From contig JAVBNN010000052.1 in assembly GCA_031551525.1 (NCBI GenBank), positions 1 to 20,371 on the forward strand: a stretch of 20,371 nucleotides of DNA, written 5' to 3'. Below the pieces are notes generated by a model. It worked only from the letters and a program-made list of their open reading frames with translations. It made no database searches and had not been told where the DNA came from. Positions within the stretch are counted from its first letter, which is position 1; every line of letters begins with the position of its first letter. This DNA comes from JAVBNN01 sp031551525 (lineage in GTDB: Bacteria; Bacillota; Negativicutes; Acidaminococcales; JAISLQ01). A program made the translations under genes and the position numbers. This document shows positions 6,364 through 14,348 of the stretch, in pieces.

Positions 6364-7280
6364 ACATCGCTATTGAGACCCGTGGGTTGACCCGCCGTTT
6401 TGGTGAATTTACTGCCGTCGACAAGGTGAGCCTGACCTTGCATGAGGGTGGGGTATACGGTTTTCTGGGCCCGAACGGGTCGGGCAAGTCCACGACCATA
6501 CGCATGCTGGCCGGGCTGCTGCTGCCTACCAGTGGCGAGGGACAAGTGCTGGGTTTTGACATATTGAAAGAAAGTGAACGCATAAAAGAGCAGATAGGCT
6601 ATATGTCGCAAAAGTTCAGCCTATATACTGATCTGACCGTTTTTGAGAACCTCGATTTTTATGGTGGCTTGTATAGCCTGAAAAAGGCTGAACGGCGGAC
6701 GCGTATAGCAGAGATAATGGATTATGTCACTCTGGCGCCTAAAAAGGATGTTCTGGTGGAAAACCTGTCGGGCGGCTGGCGGCAAAGATTGGCTCTGGCC
6801 TGCGCGGTCCTCCATCGTCCCCGCCTTTTGTTTCTTGATGAAGCGACCAGCGGCGCCGATCCTGCCACCAGAAGACTGTTTTGGCAGCTTATCTACCGGT
6901 TTGCCGCAGAGGGTACGACTGTTCTCGTTACCACGCATTTTCTCGATGAAGCGGAGCATTGCGATGCTATAGCTTTTATCCATAACGGCAAACTGGTGGC
7001 GCACGATACGCCAAGGATATTAAAAGCGTCTTTGCCGGGGACGCTCTATCGCATAGCGTCGCCAGATCCGTTGTCTTTACTGGAAGAATTGCGCGGTAAA
7101 AAGCTGCCGCTGCTCGATTCTTATATACACGGGCAAAGCGTGCGCATAAGGCTGCCGGAAGACTGTCTGCCCCATATAACCAACTACCGGCCGGATAGAA
7201 TCATGCCTTCCCTCGAAGATGTATTCATACATCTGGTGAGAGAAGGGCGTTTGCATGATACGCAAGGAGGTCAGCCATGA
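6360..7280 (+). CDS. ABC exporter ATPase, equivalent to the C-terminal half of YbhF
   Basis: 306-residue ATPase with Walker A GPNGSGKST (37-45), Q84, signature LSGGW (136-140), Walker B LLFLDE (156-161) and the switch histidine H193 in TTHFLDEAEH. All catalytic elements are present, so this is expected to be the hydrolytically competent member of a heterodimer with the preceding gene product. The D-loop reads SGADP rather than the common SGVDP, a mild variation. The start overlaps the previous gene by 4 bp and the stop overlaps the permease start by 4 bp. The tight overlap fits stoichiometric production of the two ATPases. The export substrate is unknown. Confidence 0.92.
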   Translation: MNIAIETRGLTRRFGEFTAVDKVSLTLHEGGVYGFLGPNGSGKSTTIRMLAGLLLPTSGEGQVLGFDILKESERIKEQIGYMSQKFSLYTDLTVFENLDFYGGLYSLKKAERRTRIAEIMDYVTLAPKKDVLVENLSGGWRQRLALACAVLHRPRLLFLDEATSGADPATRRLFWQLIYRFAAEGTTVLVTTHFLDEAEHCDAIAFIHNGKLVAHDTPRILKASLPGTLYRIASPDPLSLLEELRGKKLPLLDSYIHGQSVRIRLPEDCLPHITNYRPDRIMPSLEDVFIHLVREGRLHDTQGGQP

Positions 7281-8407
7281 CTCGTCTCATCGCAATCATA
7301 AAAAAAGAATTCATCCAGATGCGCCGTGATCGGGTGACGTTAGTCATAATGGTGCTCATACCGCTTTTGCAGACGCTTATTTTTGGCTTTGCCATAAATA
7401 CCGACGTCAAACACTTGCCGGCAGTTGTGTTTGACCAGTCGCTGTCCAAGGAAAGCAGGGAATTTTTGGATGCCCTGACCGCGACCGAATATTATGATAT
7501 ACGCCATGTGGCGAACAGTTACCGGGAGGTCACCGACCTCATCCAGGCAGGATCCGTCAAGGCGGGGGTGATAATACCGCCCGACTACGCCGCTAATTTG
7601 AAAAACCGGCGCGGTACTTCCGTGCAGGTAGTGGTGGACGCGACCGACTCTATGGCGGCTTCATCGGCCATAAGTACCGCGCAGATGGTCGGCCAGCAAA
7701 AATCCCAGGAAATAACCACTCAGCGCCTCACTGCCGCCGGTTTCAACATGGACAAACAAAAAACGGCGATAGATGTGCGCATACGCCCCTGGTACAACCC
7801 GGACTTCATTACCGCCTGGTATATGGTGCCGGCTATCGGCGGCATGATCCTCACTATCACGATGATGATACTGACCACCCTGGCGATCATCAAAGAACGG
7901 GAAAGAGGCACACTGGAGCAGCTCATCGTAACGCCTTTGAAAACGTATGAGCTGATGCTGGGTAAGATATTGCCCTATGTCATCATTGGTTATATGCAGC
8001 TGACTATTTTGCTTTTGACCGCGGCTTTTGTTTTTGAGATACCGTTCAGCGGCAGCATACCGCTACTTTATTTTTTGACCGGTTTTTTCATCGTAGCTTC
8101 ACTGGGCTTGGGACTTGCGGTATCCAATGTAGCCAAAACACAGATGCAGGGTGTATTGATGAGTTTTTCCCTTATCATGCCCAGCATGCTGCTGTCAGGT
8201 TTTATGTTTCCGCGCGAAGCCATGCCCAAATTTTTCTATTATACCGGCTATTTTATACCGATAACCTACTATCTCGAAATAATACGCGGCATCATACTGA
8301 AAGGGAACACTATGGCGTATTTGTGGACGCAAGTAGTTGCCTTGTGTGTATTTATAGCGGTAGTGCTGACTATCAGTGTTGCCAGATTCAAAAAGCGGCT
8401 GGAATGA
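7277..8407 (+). CDS. ABC-2 type permease (YbhS/YbhR-like)
   Basis: 376-residue inner-membrane subunit with the ABC-2 exporter layout. A cytoplasmic amphipathic start KKEFIQMRRDR is followed by membrane helix 1 (about 20-40), a large extracytoplasmic domain (about 41-178), and five C-terminal helices (about 180-205, 230-253, 262-283, 292-312, 347-368). The coupling segment KERERGTLEQLIVTPLKTYE (206-225), diagnostic for this family, lies after helix 2. The ATG at 7277 follows AAGGAGG (7264-7270) and overlaps the ATPase stop by 4 bp. E. coli has two such permeases (YbhS and YbhR); here only one follows the ATPases, so the exporter is probably a permease homodimer or recruits a partner encoded elsewhere. 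Confidence 0.9.
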   Translation: MTRLIAIIKKEFIQMRRDRVTLVIMVLIPLLQTLIFGFAINTDVKHLPAVVFDQSLSKESREFLDALTATEYYDIRHVANSYREVTDLIQAGSVKAGVIIPPDYAANLKNRRGTSVQVVVDATDSMAASSAISTAQMVGQQKSQEITTQRLTAAGFNMDKQKTAIDVRIRPWYNPDFITAWYMVPAIGGMILTITMMILTTLAIIKERERGTLEQLIVTPLKTYELMLGKILPYVIIGYMQLTILLLTAAFVFEIPFSGSIPLLYFLTGFFIVASLGLGLAVSNVAKTQMQGVLMSFSLIMPSMLLSGFMFPREAMPKFFYYTGYFIPITYYLEIIRGIILKGNTMAYLWTQVVALCVFIAVVLTISVARFKKRLE

Positions 8408-8417
8408 TTGTGGTTGT

Positions 8418-8446
8418 TTGCAGAGGCCGGGGTTGTTTGGTATATT
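8418..8446 (+). promoter_or_regulatory. Candidate extended -10 promoter for the thioesterase gene
   Basis: Extended -10 TGGTATATT (8438-8446) with a weak -35 TTGCAG (8418-8423) at 17-bp spacing, in the 96-bp gap between permease stop and thioesterase start. It suggests the thioesterase can be expressed apart from the efflux operon, although no terminator separates them. Confidence 0.4.
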
Positions 8447-8503
8447 GATAAGAGAAAACTTTGCTGCGCCGAAGAAAAAGTTCTTTTTACGGAGGATATT
8501 TAT

Positions 8504-8926
8504 ATGCAAAACTGGCCGGATTTTATAAAAGAACATTTTAGTAAGGACGTGCCGTTTATCCAGTTTATGGGGATTACCGTGGAAGAAACAGATACCGGCT
8601 ATGCCCGGCTAAGCATGCCGCTCAAAGAAAGTATGGGCAATACTTATGGCATCCTTCACGGGGGTATATGCGCGGCGCTGGTGGATACGGTGATCGGGAT
8701 AGCGCTGCGCACGCTGAAGTTTAAAATATTGACCGTGGAGACAGGCACTACCTACCTGGCGCCGGCCAAACTTACCGATAGATTGTACGCCGAAGGGCGG
8801 CTGGTGAATGCCGGGAAAAAACTGCTGCACGCTTCGGCGGAAATAAAAAACCAGGATGGTAAAGTTCTTGCTACCGGACGCGCGATATACTACATCACCG
8901 GAGAAGATGACGGAGTATACAGATAA
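8504..8926 (+). CDS. PaaI-family hotdog-fold acyl-CoA thioesterase
   Basis: 140-residue single hotdog domain. It has the PaaI/4HBT pattern with GILHGG at 49-54, expected catalytic Asp61 on the long hotdog helix (ALVDTVIGIAL), and the central strand TVETGTTYLAPAK. Members hydrolyse acyl- or aryl-CoA thioesters and act as cytosolic homotetramers. The start ATG 8504 lies 8 nt after GGAGG (8491-8495); a longer frame back to 8408 has no ribosome site. It is convergent with the thiolase of the minus-strand CoA operon, so a housekeeping role in releasing CoA from dead-end thioesters of that pathway is plausible but is inference from proximity only. The acyl substrate is not predictable. Confidence 0.85.
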   Translation: MQNWPDFIKEHFSKDVPFIQFMGITVEETDTGYARLSMPLKESMGNTYGILHGGICAALVDTVIGIALRTLKFKILTVETGTTYLAPAKLTDRLYAEGRLVNAGKKLLHASAEIKNQDGKVLATGRAIYYITGEDDGVYR

Positions 8927-8964
8927 AAAAGGCGGCCAATAAGGTATGTAACCTTATTGGCCGC
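8926..8964. terminator. Hairpin terminator shared by convergent genes
   Basis: Perfect 14-bp stem, arms 8932-8945 (GCGGCCAATAAGGT) and 8951-8964, with loop ATGTA. On the minus strand it is followed by a T run (complement of the A run at 8926-8931), so it best terminates the thiolase operon. On the plus strand the tail TTCGTTT is weaker but may also end the thioesterase transcript. Confidence 0.85.
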
Positions 8965-8969
8965 TTCGT

Positions 8970-10169
8970 TTAATCAAGCACTCTTTCTACGACAACGGCT
9001 ACACCCAAACCGCCTGCTATGCACAAAGTGGCTATTCCGTAGCGTACATTTCTTTTTTCCATGGCATACAGCAATGTTACCAGTATTCTTGCTCCCGAGT
9101 TGCCTATTGGATGTCCCAAGGCTATTGCGCCACCATTAACATTTATGATATCCATCCGTTTTTCCAAGCCGAGTTCTTTTATTACCGCCAATGATTGTGC
9201 GGCGAATGCCTCGTTCAATTCGATGAGGCCTATATCGTCTAATGTGAGGCGGGCCTTTTTCAAAGCCTTCCTAACTGCCGGCGCCGGTCCAATGCCCATG
9301 ATTTCCGGTGAGACGCCAGCAGATGCTTGTGCCAGGATGCGTGCTTTCGCTTGCAAACCAAGTTCTTTGACTTTTTCGGCCGATGCTACTATGAGGGCGG
9401 TTGCGCCATCATTTCTGCCGGAGGCGTTGCCCGCTGTTACCGAGCCACCTTTTTTAAATACAGGTTTTAAGGCGGCAAGTTCTTCCGCGGTGGTCATGCG
9501 CGGGTGTTCGTCGATTTCAAAAAGAAGGTTTTCTTTTCTCTTTTTTATCGGTACTCCGATTATCTCGGCCTTGAAGGCCCCCTCTTTTATAGCCCGGTCG
9601 GCGCGTCGCTGGCTCTCCAAAGCAAAGTCATCCTGCTCTTTGCGTGAAATGTTATACTTTTCCGCCAAATTTTCCGCAGTCATGCCCATTGTCAAGTTGC
9701 CATATATGTCTTGCGGCTGCGAACAAGGTTGACTCTCGGTGTTCGGGTCGACCAACGCGCCATTGCCGGCACCGTAACCGTAACGGGCTTGTCTTAAGTA
9801 GTAAGGCGCACAGCTCATGCTCTCAACACCGCCAGCAAGGACAATATCCGCATCGCCGCATTGTATCATTTGCGCTGCATTCATTACCGCTTGCAGACCG
9901 GAACCGCACTGACGGTGTACTGTGTAAGCCGGAATTTCTATGGGAAAACCAGCTGTCAGGCCGGCCAGTCGAGCTATATTCGGCTGATCGCTGGATTGCT
10001 TGGCATGACCAAGGATTATTTCGTCAATATCGGCAAGTTGGACGCCGCTTCTTTTTACTACTTCACGCATAGTAAGGGCGGCAAGTTGTTCCGGCTGGAC
10101 GTCTTTGATGGCGCCGCCCAATTTGCCAACAGGAGTGCGTACGCCCTCTACGATTACAACTTCTCTCAT
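8970..10169 (-). CDS. Acetyl-CoA acetyltransferase (thiolase, AtoB/ThlA type)
   Basis: 399-residue thiolase that condenses two acetyl-CoA to acetoacetyl-CoA or cleaves a 3-ketoacyl-CoA with CoA. The acyl-accepting cysteine is C88 in HRQCGSGLQA; NEAF is at 319-322, the base His353 in GGAIALGHPIGNSGAR, and the second catalytic Cys383 in CIAGGLG (more often CIGGGMG or CIGGGQG). The length is standard. The ATG (complement of 10167-10169) has GGAGG 7 nt upstream. It is the last gene of the minus-strand operon, 78 bp after the dehydrogenase, and is closed by the hairpin at 8932-8964. In context it provides the thiolytic (or condensing) step after crotonase and 3-hydroxyacyl-CoA dehydrogenase. Chain-length preference cannot be read with certainty. 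Confidence 0.95.
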   Translation of the reverse strand: MREVVIVEGVRTPVGKLGGAIKDVQPEQLAALTMREVVKRSGVQLADIDEIILGHAKQSSDQPNIARLAGLTAGFPIEIPAYTVHRQCGSGLQAVMNAAQMIQCGDADIVLAGGVESMSCAPYYLRQARYGYGAGNGALVDPNTESQPCSQPQDIYGNLTMGMTAENLAEKYNISRKEQDDFALESQRRADRAIKEGAFKAEIIGVPIKKRKENLLFEIDEHPRMTTAEELAALKPVFKKGGSVTAGNASGRNDGATALIVASAEKVKELGLQAKARILAQASAGVSPEIMGIGPAPAVRKALKKARLTLDDIGLIELNEAFAAQSLAVIKELGLEKRMDIINVNGGAIALGHPIGNSGARILVTLLYAMEKRNVRYGIATLCIAGGLGVAVVVERVLD

Positions 10170-10247
10170 TTTTGAACCTCCAGACTTTTAAAGTAAAGTT
10201 TTTCTAAAAAATGCAGGTTAAGTCTATAGAACAGTAGATACAGAAGA

Positions 10248-11114
10248 CTATTTCTTTTTGCCATCTGCATCATACTCATATACGCCTTTTCCGACCTTCC
10301 TGCCAAGGCGGCCAGCCTTTACGTATTGTACGTGCAACGGACAGGGGCGGTATTTGTCGCCCATCATTTTTTGCAGGTATTCGAGACTTTTGAGGCGGGT
10401 GTCAAGACCAACCAGGTCAATCATTTCAAAGGGTCCCATGGGATGATTGAGACCAAGTTTTACCGCTTTGTCGATATCTTCCGGGCTGCCCACGCCTTCC
10501 AGCAGCATGTTGAACGCCTCATTGCCGATGACCGCATTCAAACGGCTGGTGACAAAACCGGGAGCTTCTTTTATCTTTACTGTTTCTTTGCCGATGGATA
10601 TGCAAAAATCTTCGCAAATGTCATATGTTACAGTAGCGGTTTCAAGACCGTTTACCATTTCAACCAATCTCATCAGATGAACAGGGTTGAAAAAATGCAG
10701 ACCGATGACTTTTTCCGGGCGGTCGGTTACGGATGCGATTTCGGTGATGCTTTGCGAAGTAGTATTAGTAGCCAGAATAGTTTCTTTTTTGCAAAGCGTG
10801 TCAAGTTTTTCAAATAATGGTAATTTTATCGCGAGGTCTTCCGGGGCTGCTTCTATGATAAGGTCGACAGCAGCCAAATCTTCAAGTTTGGTGGTAGTGA
10901 GGATATTTTTCAGTGCGACCTCTTTTATTTCCGGCTTGGTTTTGCCCTTTTCTACACCTCTGGTCAGGTCTTTATCGATTATTTTTAGCGCAGCGGTTAG
11001 CGCATTGTCAAAAACATCGTACAAAATAACTTTATAACCGGCCATGGCACTTACTTGCGTAATGCCGCGCCCCATTATTCCAGCACCGATGACGCCGACT
11101 GTTTTGATGTTCAT
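10248..11114 (-). CDS. hbd: 3-hydroxybutyryl-CoA dehydrogenase
   Basis: 288-residue cytosolic NAD(P)-dependent dehydrogenase interconverting 3-hydroxybutyryl-CoA and acetoacetyl-CoA. The Rossmann motif GVIGAGIMGRGI lies at 7-18. The catalytic dyad H140 (GLHFFNPVHLMRLVE) and E152 has the 12-residue spacing known for the family, and S120 and N193 fit the other active-site positions. The C-terminal helical domain contains NHPMGPFEMIDLVGLD, typical of short single-function enzymes (about 282 residues in clostridia). AGGAGG lies 12 nt before the ATG. It is 21 bp after the FabK-like gene, so clearly cotranscribed. An Asp ends the second strand (LYDV, D33), which favours NAD+. Whether it runs oxidatively or reductively depends on the unknown pathway direction. 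Confidence 0.94.
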   Translation of the reverse strand: MNIKTVGVIGAGIMGRGITQVSAMAGYKVILYDVFDNALTAALKIIDKDLTRGVEKGKTKPEIKEVALKNILTTTKLEDLAAVDLIIEAAPEDLAIKLPLFEKLDTLCKKETILATNTTSQSITEIASVTDRPEKVIGLHFFNPVHLMRLVEMVNGLETATVTYDICEDFCISIGKETVKIKEAPGFVTSRLNAVIGNEAFNMLLEGVGSPEDIDKAVKLGLNHPMGPFEMIDLVGLDTRLKSLEYLQKMMGDKYRPCPLHVQYVKAGRLGRKVGKGVYEYDADGKKK

Positions 11115-11135
11115 AGTATAAGATATCCTCCTGTT

Positions 11136-12080
11136 TTAAATTTCTATATTGCAGGCGTTGTTAAGTATTTTTTTGGCGTCGGCCATGATCTCCTCTATTA
11201 TCTCAGAACAAGGTTGTATTTTGTTCAGTAGACACAAGGTTTGCCCTACTTGGATAGTGCCATTGACAAGGTCGCCGGCTACAGCGCCTAGGCGGTTGCT
11301 GCCGGTAGCCATGGCATCAAGTTCGGCCTGTGGGGCGCCTGCTATTTCCCGCGCCAGATATTTTTGCGTAAAAGGATTTTTAATGCAGCGCACGCCTGTG
11401 CCGCGTGAGTAACCTGTAACCACCGAGTCGGTGTCGGTAGCCTTGACAATTGCTTCTTTAAAGTCAGGATGTGCAGGACTTTCTTTGCTGATCAAAAATC
11501 TTGAACCTATCTGCACGCCGTCCGCGCCCATGAGAAAAGCCGCCGCGGCCGCACGCCCGTCGGTGATGCCGCCGGCTACGATAACAGGTATTTTCTTTAT
11601 GTGCGGTATCACATTTTCCATAAGCGCCATAGTAGTTTGTGTCCCGATGTGGCCACCGGCTTCCATTCCTTCGATGACTATGGCATCGGCGCCGCTGTCT
11701 TCCACTCTTTGCGCCAGTTTTACATTGGGTACGACAGGTATGACTTTGATGCCGGCCTGATGTAAAGGCTCTACCCAAGGAACCGGATTTCCGGCACCCA
11801 ATGTGACGAAGGGCACCTTTTCCTCGCAGATCACCTGGACTATCTCTTTGATTTGGGGTGTCATCAATACTACGTTTACACCAAAAGGTTTATCGGTGAG
11901 AGTTTTTATGCGCCGGATTTCTTCGCGCGCCCAGATGGCGTCGCGGCTGCCAAAACCGATAATGCCTGCGCCGCCAGCGTTAGATACAGCTGCCGCCAGT
12001 TTTGCGTCCGACGACCAAGCCATGCCGCCTTGAATGAGTGGATATTTTATATTAAGCAGGCTAATAATTCTATTGGCCAT
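11136..12080 (-). CDS. fabK: FMN-dependent enoyl reductase, FabK type (nitronate monooxygenase superfamily)
   Basis: 314-residue TIM-barrel flavoprotein. Many stretches match enoyl-ACP reductase II (FabK) of Streptococcus as I recall it: YPLIQGGMAW (13-22), LTDKPFGVNV (61-70), GAGNP (95-99), IPVVPNVKLA (114-123), EGMEAGGHIG (137-146) with the conserved His144, AGGITDGRAAAA and a KESPAHP-like segment. FabK reduces trans-2-enoyl-ACP with NAD(P)H through FMN; nitronate monooxygenases share the fold but lack much of this pattern. It sits between crotonase and 3-hydroxybutyryl-CoA dehydrogenase genes, not among fatty-acid synthesis genes, so it may act on an enoyl-CoA here. The start ATG at 12080 is preceded by a GGAGGGAGGG Shine-Dalgarno. 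Family assignment is strong; the CoA-level role is inference. Confidence 0.82.
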   Translation of the reverse strand: MANRIISLLNIKYPLIQGGMAWSSDAKLAAAVSNAGGAGIIGFGSRDAIWAREEIRRIKTLTDKPFGVNVVLMTPQIKEIVQVICEEKVPFVTLGAGNPVPWVEPLHQAGIKVIPVVPNVKLAQRVEDSGADAIVIEGMEAGGHIGTQTTMALMENVIPHIKKIPVIVAGGITDGRAAAAAFLMGADGVQIGSRFLISKESPAHPDFKEAIVKATDTDSVVTGYSRGTGVRCIKNPFTQKYLAREIAGAPQAELDAMATGSNRLGAVAGDLVNGTIQVGQTLCLLNKIQPCSEIIEEIMADAKKILNNACNIEI

Positions 12081-12125
12081 TTTGCATGCCCTCCCTCCTT
12101 TTTTGTCAAATGGCAGTCGCTACTT

Positions 12126-12902
12126 TTAACAGCCCTTAAATGCAGGCACCCGCTTTTCTAAAAAAGCATTGATGCCTTCTAAGTGGTCTTGTGTGCCGAA
12201 GATGAAAGTCTGTCCCAGCCGTTCAAGATTGAGTGCGCTTCCCAGGTCGGTCTCAAAGCCTTTGTTCATGACAAGTTTGGCGACTTTCAGAGTAAGCGGG
12301 CTTTTTTCAGTTATCGCTTTTGCCATAGCAGTGGTTTCGTCAAGTAGCGATTCTTTTTTTACTACCATATTGACCAGGCCGATACGTTCGGCTTCCTGGG
12401 CACCGATGATTTTGCCGGTGAATACGAGTTCTTTGGCTTTTGCTAAACCTACTAACCTGGACAGGCGCTGTGTTCCGCCACAACCGGGCAATATGCCGAC
12501 ATTTATTTCTGTTTGACCGAGTTTGGCGTCATCGCTGGCTATCCTGATGTCGCAGCCCATGGCGACTTCCAGCCCACCGCCCAGACAAAAACCGTTGATC
12601 ATGGCAATAGTGGGCTTGCCCACATTTTCCAACGCGATGACTATCTTGGCTGTTTCGCTTTCAAAGGTCTCCGCCGCACTCCTTGTTTTTAGGGCATTTA
12701 AGTCGGCGCCGGCCACAAAAGCCTTATCGCCGGCACCGGTGATGATGATTGCACGGATGTTGTTGTCTGTGTCAAGTTCGCTGAACGCAGCATGCAGCAA
12801 ACGCCAGGCTTCAAGGCTGAGCGCGTTTCTGACCTCCGGTCGGTTGATAGTTATGACACCTATATGGTCTCTTCTTTCAATGAGTATAACATTTTCCGCC
12901 AT
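12126..12902 (-). CDS. crt: Enoyl-CoA hydratase/crotonase
   Basis: 258-residue crotonase-fold enzyme that hydrates trans-2-enoyl-CoA to 3-hydroxyacyl-CoA or the reverse. Both catalytic glutamates are present at the expected spacing of 20: E112 (GGGLEVAMGCDIR) and E132 (GQTEINVG). The oxyanion-hole region AFVAGADL (61-68) and the PGCGGTQRL segment are standard. Length equals the usual 257-262. The ATG (complement of 12900-12902) follows AAGGAG. The gene is 79 bp downstream of the transporter, with a hairpin in the gap, and 45 bp upstream of the FabK-like gene. It would receive the enoyl-CoA made by the 2-hydroxyacyl-CoA dehydratase encoded on the other side of LysR. Other crotonase-fold activities are less likely because both glutamates are kept. 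Confidence 0.93.
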   Translation of the reverse strand: MAENVILIERRDHIGVITINRPEVRNALSLEAWRLLHAAFSELDTDNNIRAIIITGAGDKAFVAGADLNALKTRSAAETFESETAKIVIALENVGKPTIAMINGFCLGGGLEVAMGCDIRIASDDAKLGQTEINVGILPGCGGTQRLSRLVGLAKAKELVFTGKIIGAQEAERIGLVNMVVKKESLLDETTAMAKAITEKSPLTLKVAKLVMNKGFETDLGSALNLERLGQTFIFGTQDHLEGINAFLEKRVPAFKGC

Positions 12903-12928
12903 AGAATGCTCCTTGTTGCGAATTTAGA

Positions 12929-12960
12929 CAGTTGGCTGTAAATTTCGTTACAGCCAACTG
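12929..12960 (-). other. Perfect hairpin between transporter and crotonase genes
   Basis: 13-bp perfect inverted repeat CAGTTGGCTGTAA / TTACAGCCAACTG with a 6-nt loop, 22 bp after the transporter stop and 26 bp before the crotonase start. No T run follows on either strand, so it is not a classical terminator. It may set a processing or stability boundary in the operon mRNA. Confidence 0.7.
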
Positions 12961-12981
12961 CCATTTTCGGTGAATGATATT

Positions 12982-14265
12982 TTAAAACGGGCTGAGTATC
13001 GGCATAAGCGCACAGGTCATTATAACAAGGATGATGTTTATTGGCAGGCCGATCCGCACGTAGTCCATATACCTGTAGCCGGCGGGTAGTGTCTGCGTAA
13101 CGCAGGGGGTACCTATCGGCGTTGATATTGCATTATTGGCCGAGACAATAACTGCTATGGCAAAAGGAATAGGTGAAACATGAAGTGCGAAAGATATAGG
13201 CAGAAAAATGGGTACGAGCATGGCAACAACCGCTGTGTTGGACATAAAGTTGGTAAGTACGGTCGACAATATTATGGCTACGACCAATAATACATACGGT
13301 GAGGCGCTGGAACCGCCGAACACCGAAAGCGTTGCGTTGGCGATGACTTTGCCGCCGCCGGAGACATCAAGGCCATAGGCAAAACCTTGCGCTGCGCCAA
13401 GGATGATCAAAGTATTCCAGTCCAGTTCTCGCAAAGCTTTTTTGTAGTCTATACATTTTGTAGCCAGCAGTACTGTCGCGCCTGCTAGGCCTATGATGCC
13501 GACGTTCCAGACATTGGCTACGAAACCTACTATACAAAGGATCATTACTACGCTGGACAGAACCATCTGCCAGGTGACTTTGATTTCCTCGTCAATACTT
13601 TCCGGCGCAGTTGTTTCTCCGACCTGAGGTTCTTCAAAGTTGAAAGTTTTTCTGGCGATGGAATTACCGATGGTAGAACAGTAAAGACAAAAGGCTACAC
13701 ACAATATGACTGTTATGGGCGCCATTTCAAAAAAACCCAACGCACGGGCGCCTTGTGTCTTCATGAGTATTCCCTGCCCGACCAATTGGGCGGTGGAGCC
13801 TACCATTGTGATGCTGGCGCCTACCGCGCAAGCCATACCGGCCATGATAGTGATATTTTTAGCTTGTATACGGCCGTTGGAACGGCTGGCGACCGCGGCG
13901 ATGATGGGCATGAACATTGCTATTACTGCTGAATTGCTCAAAAAACCTGTGAGAGTGCAGCAAAGTACAGCGATTATAAATGTAAACACACGCTCATTTT
14001 TGGCCAAAGGACTGTTGGCTATCTTTATACCGATAACACGCGCTACGCCGGTTTCAAACAAGGCGTTGCCAACTATCATCATGCCGGCGACCATCATGGT
14101 GACTGTAGCTCCAAAACCATTGGATACATTGGAAAATGGCATTACTTTGGTTACGCCCATTAGTACGCTGGCGGCCATTGCCGTAACGGCCAGCGGTATT
14201 TTTTCTAACATGAAAGACACGATAGCGATCACGATGATAATAATCGCAATAGTACTGTTGTCCAT
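12982..14265 (-). CDS. DASS/SLC13-family anion (carboxylate) transporter
   Basis: 427-residue inner-membrane transporter with about 11-12 hydrophobic segments in two repeats. The paired substrate/Na+ motifs of the divalent anion:Na+ symporter family appear as S110-N111-S112 (GFLSNSAVIAMFMP) and S342-N343-T344 (NFMSNTAVVAMLVP), each followed by a hydrophobic re-entrant segment. A soluble charged loop lies near 205-232. The second-repeat stretch ANNAISTPIGTPCVTQTLPAGY is also typical. AGGAGG (complement of 14274-14279) lies 8 nt before the ATG. It is the first gene of the minus-strand operon, divergent from LysR, and so probably imports the carboxylate metabolised by the neighbouring CoA enzymes. 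Substrate class (di- or monocarboxylate, sulfonate) is unknown. Confidence 0.88.
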   Translation of the reverse strand: MDNSTIAIIIIVIAIVSFMLEKIPLAVTAMAASVLMGVTKVMPFSNVSNGFGATVTMMVAGMMIVGNALFETGVARVIGIKIANSPLAKNERVFTFIIAVLCCTLTGFLSNSAVIAMFMPIIAAVASRSNGRIQAKNITIMAGMACAVGASITMVGSTAQLVGQGILMKTQGARALGFFEMAPITVILCVAFCLYCSTIGNSIARKTFNFEEPQVGETTAPESIDEEIKVTWQMVLSSVVMILCIVGFVANVWNVGIIGLAGATVLLATKCIDYKKALRELDWNTLIILGAAQGFAYGLDVSGGGKVIANATLSVFGGSSASPYVLLVVAIILSTVLTNFMSNTAVVAMLVPIFLPISFALHVSPIPFAIAVIVSANNAISTPIGTPCVTQTLPAGYRYMDYVRIGLPINIILVIMTCALMPILSPF

Positions 14266-14336
14266 ATTTTTAACCTCCTAAATAACTTTTTTACGCTCAA
14301 ATTTTTTGGCTTTCTGGTGTTATATAATAAGCTAGG

Positions 14337-14348
14337 TTCCGTCCGGAA
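14337..14348. promoter_or_regulatory. Palindrome TTCCGTCCGGAA near the transporter promoter
   Basis: Interrupted palindrome TTCCG-TC-CGGAA inside a GC-rich island of otherwise AT-rich DNA. It overlaps the weak -35 candidate of the minus-strand transporter operon. A regulator site is the likeliest reading; the bound protein is unknown. Confidence 0.35.

Noticed and set aside
9061..9732. 223-codon plus-strand frame inside the thiolase gene
   Set aside because: Antisense shadow of a clearly conserved thiolase; the translation has no recognisable domain and no ribosome binding site.
12929..12960. Rho-independent terminator between transporter and crotonase
   Set aside because: The stem is perfect but no T run follows on either strand, and the genes on both sides share direction and theme.
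13706..14281. 191-codon plus-strand frame inside the DASS transporter
   Set aside because: Antisense shadow; the hydrophobic character mirrors the transporter on the other strand.
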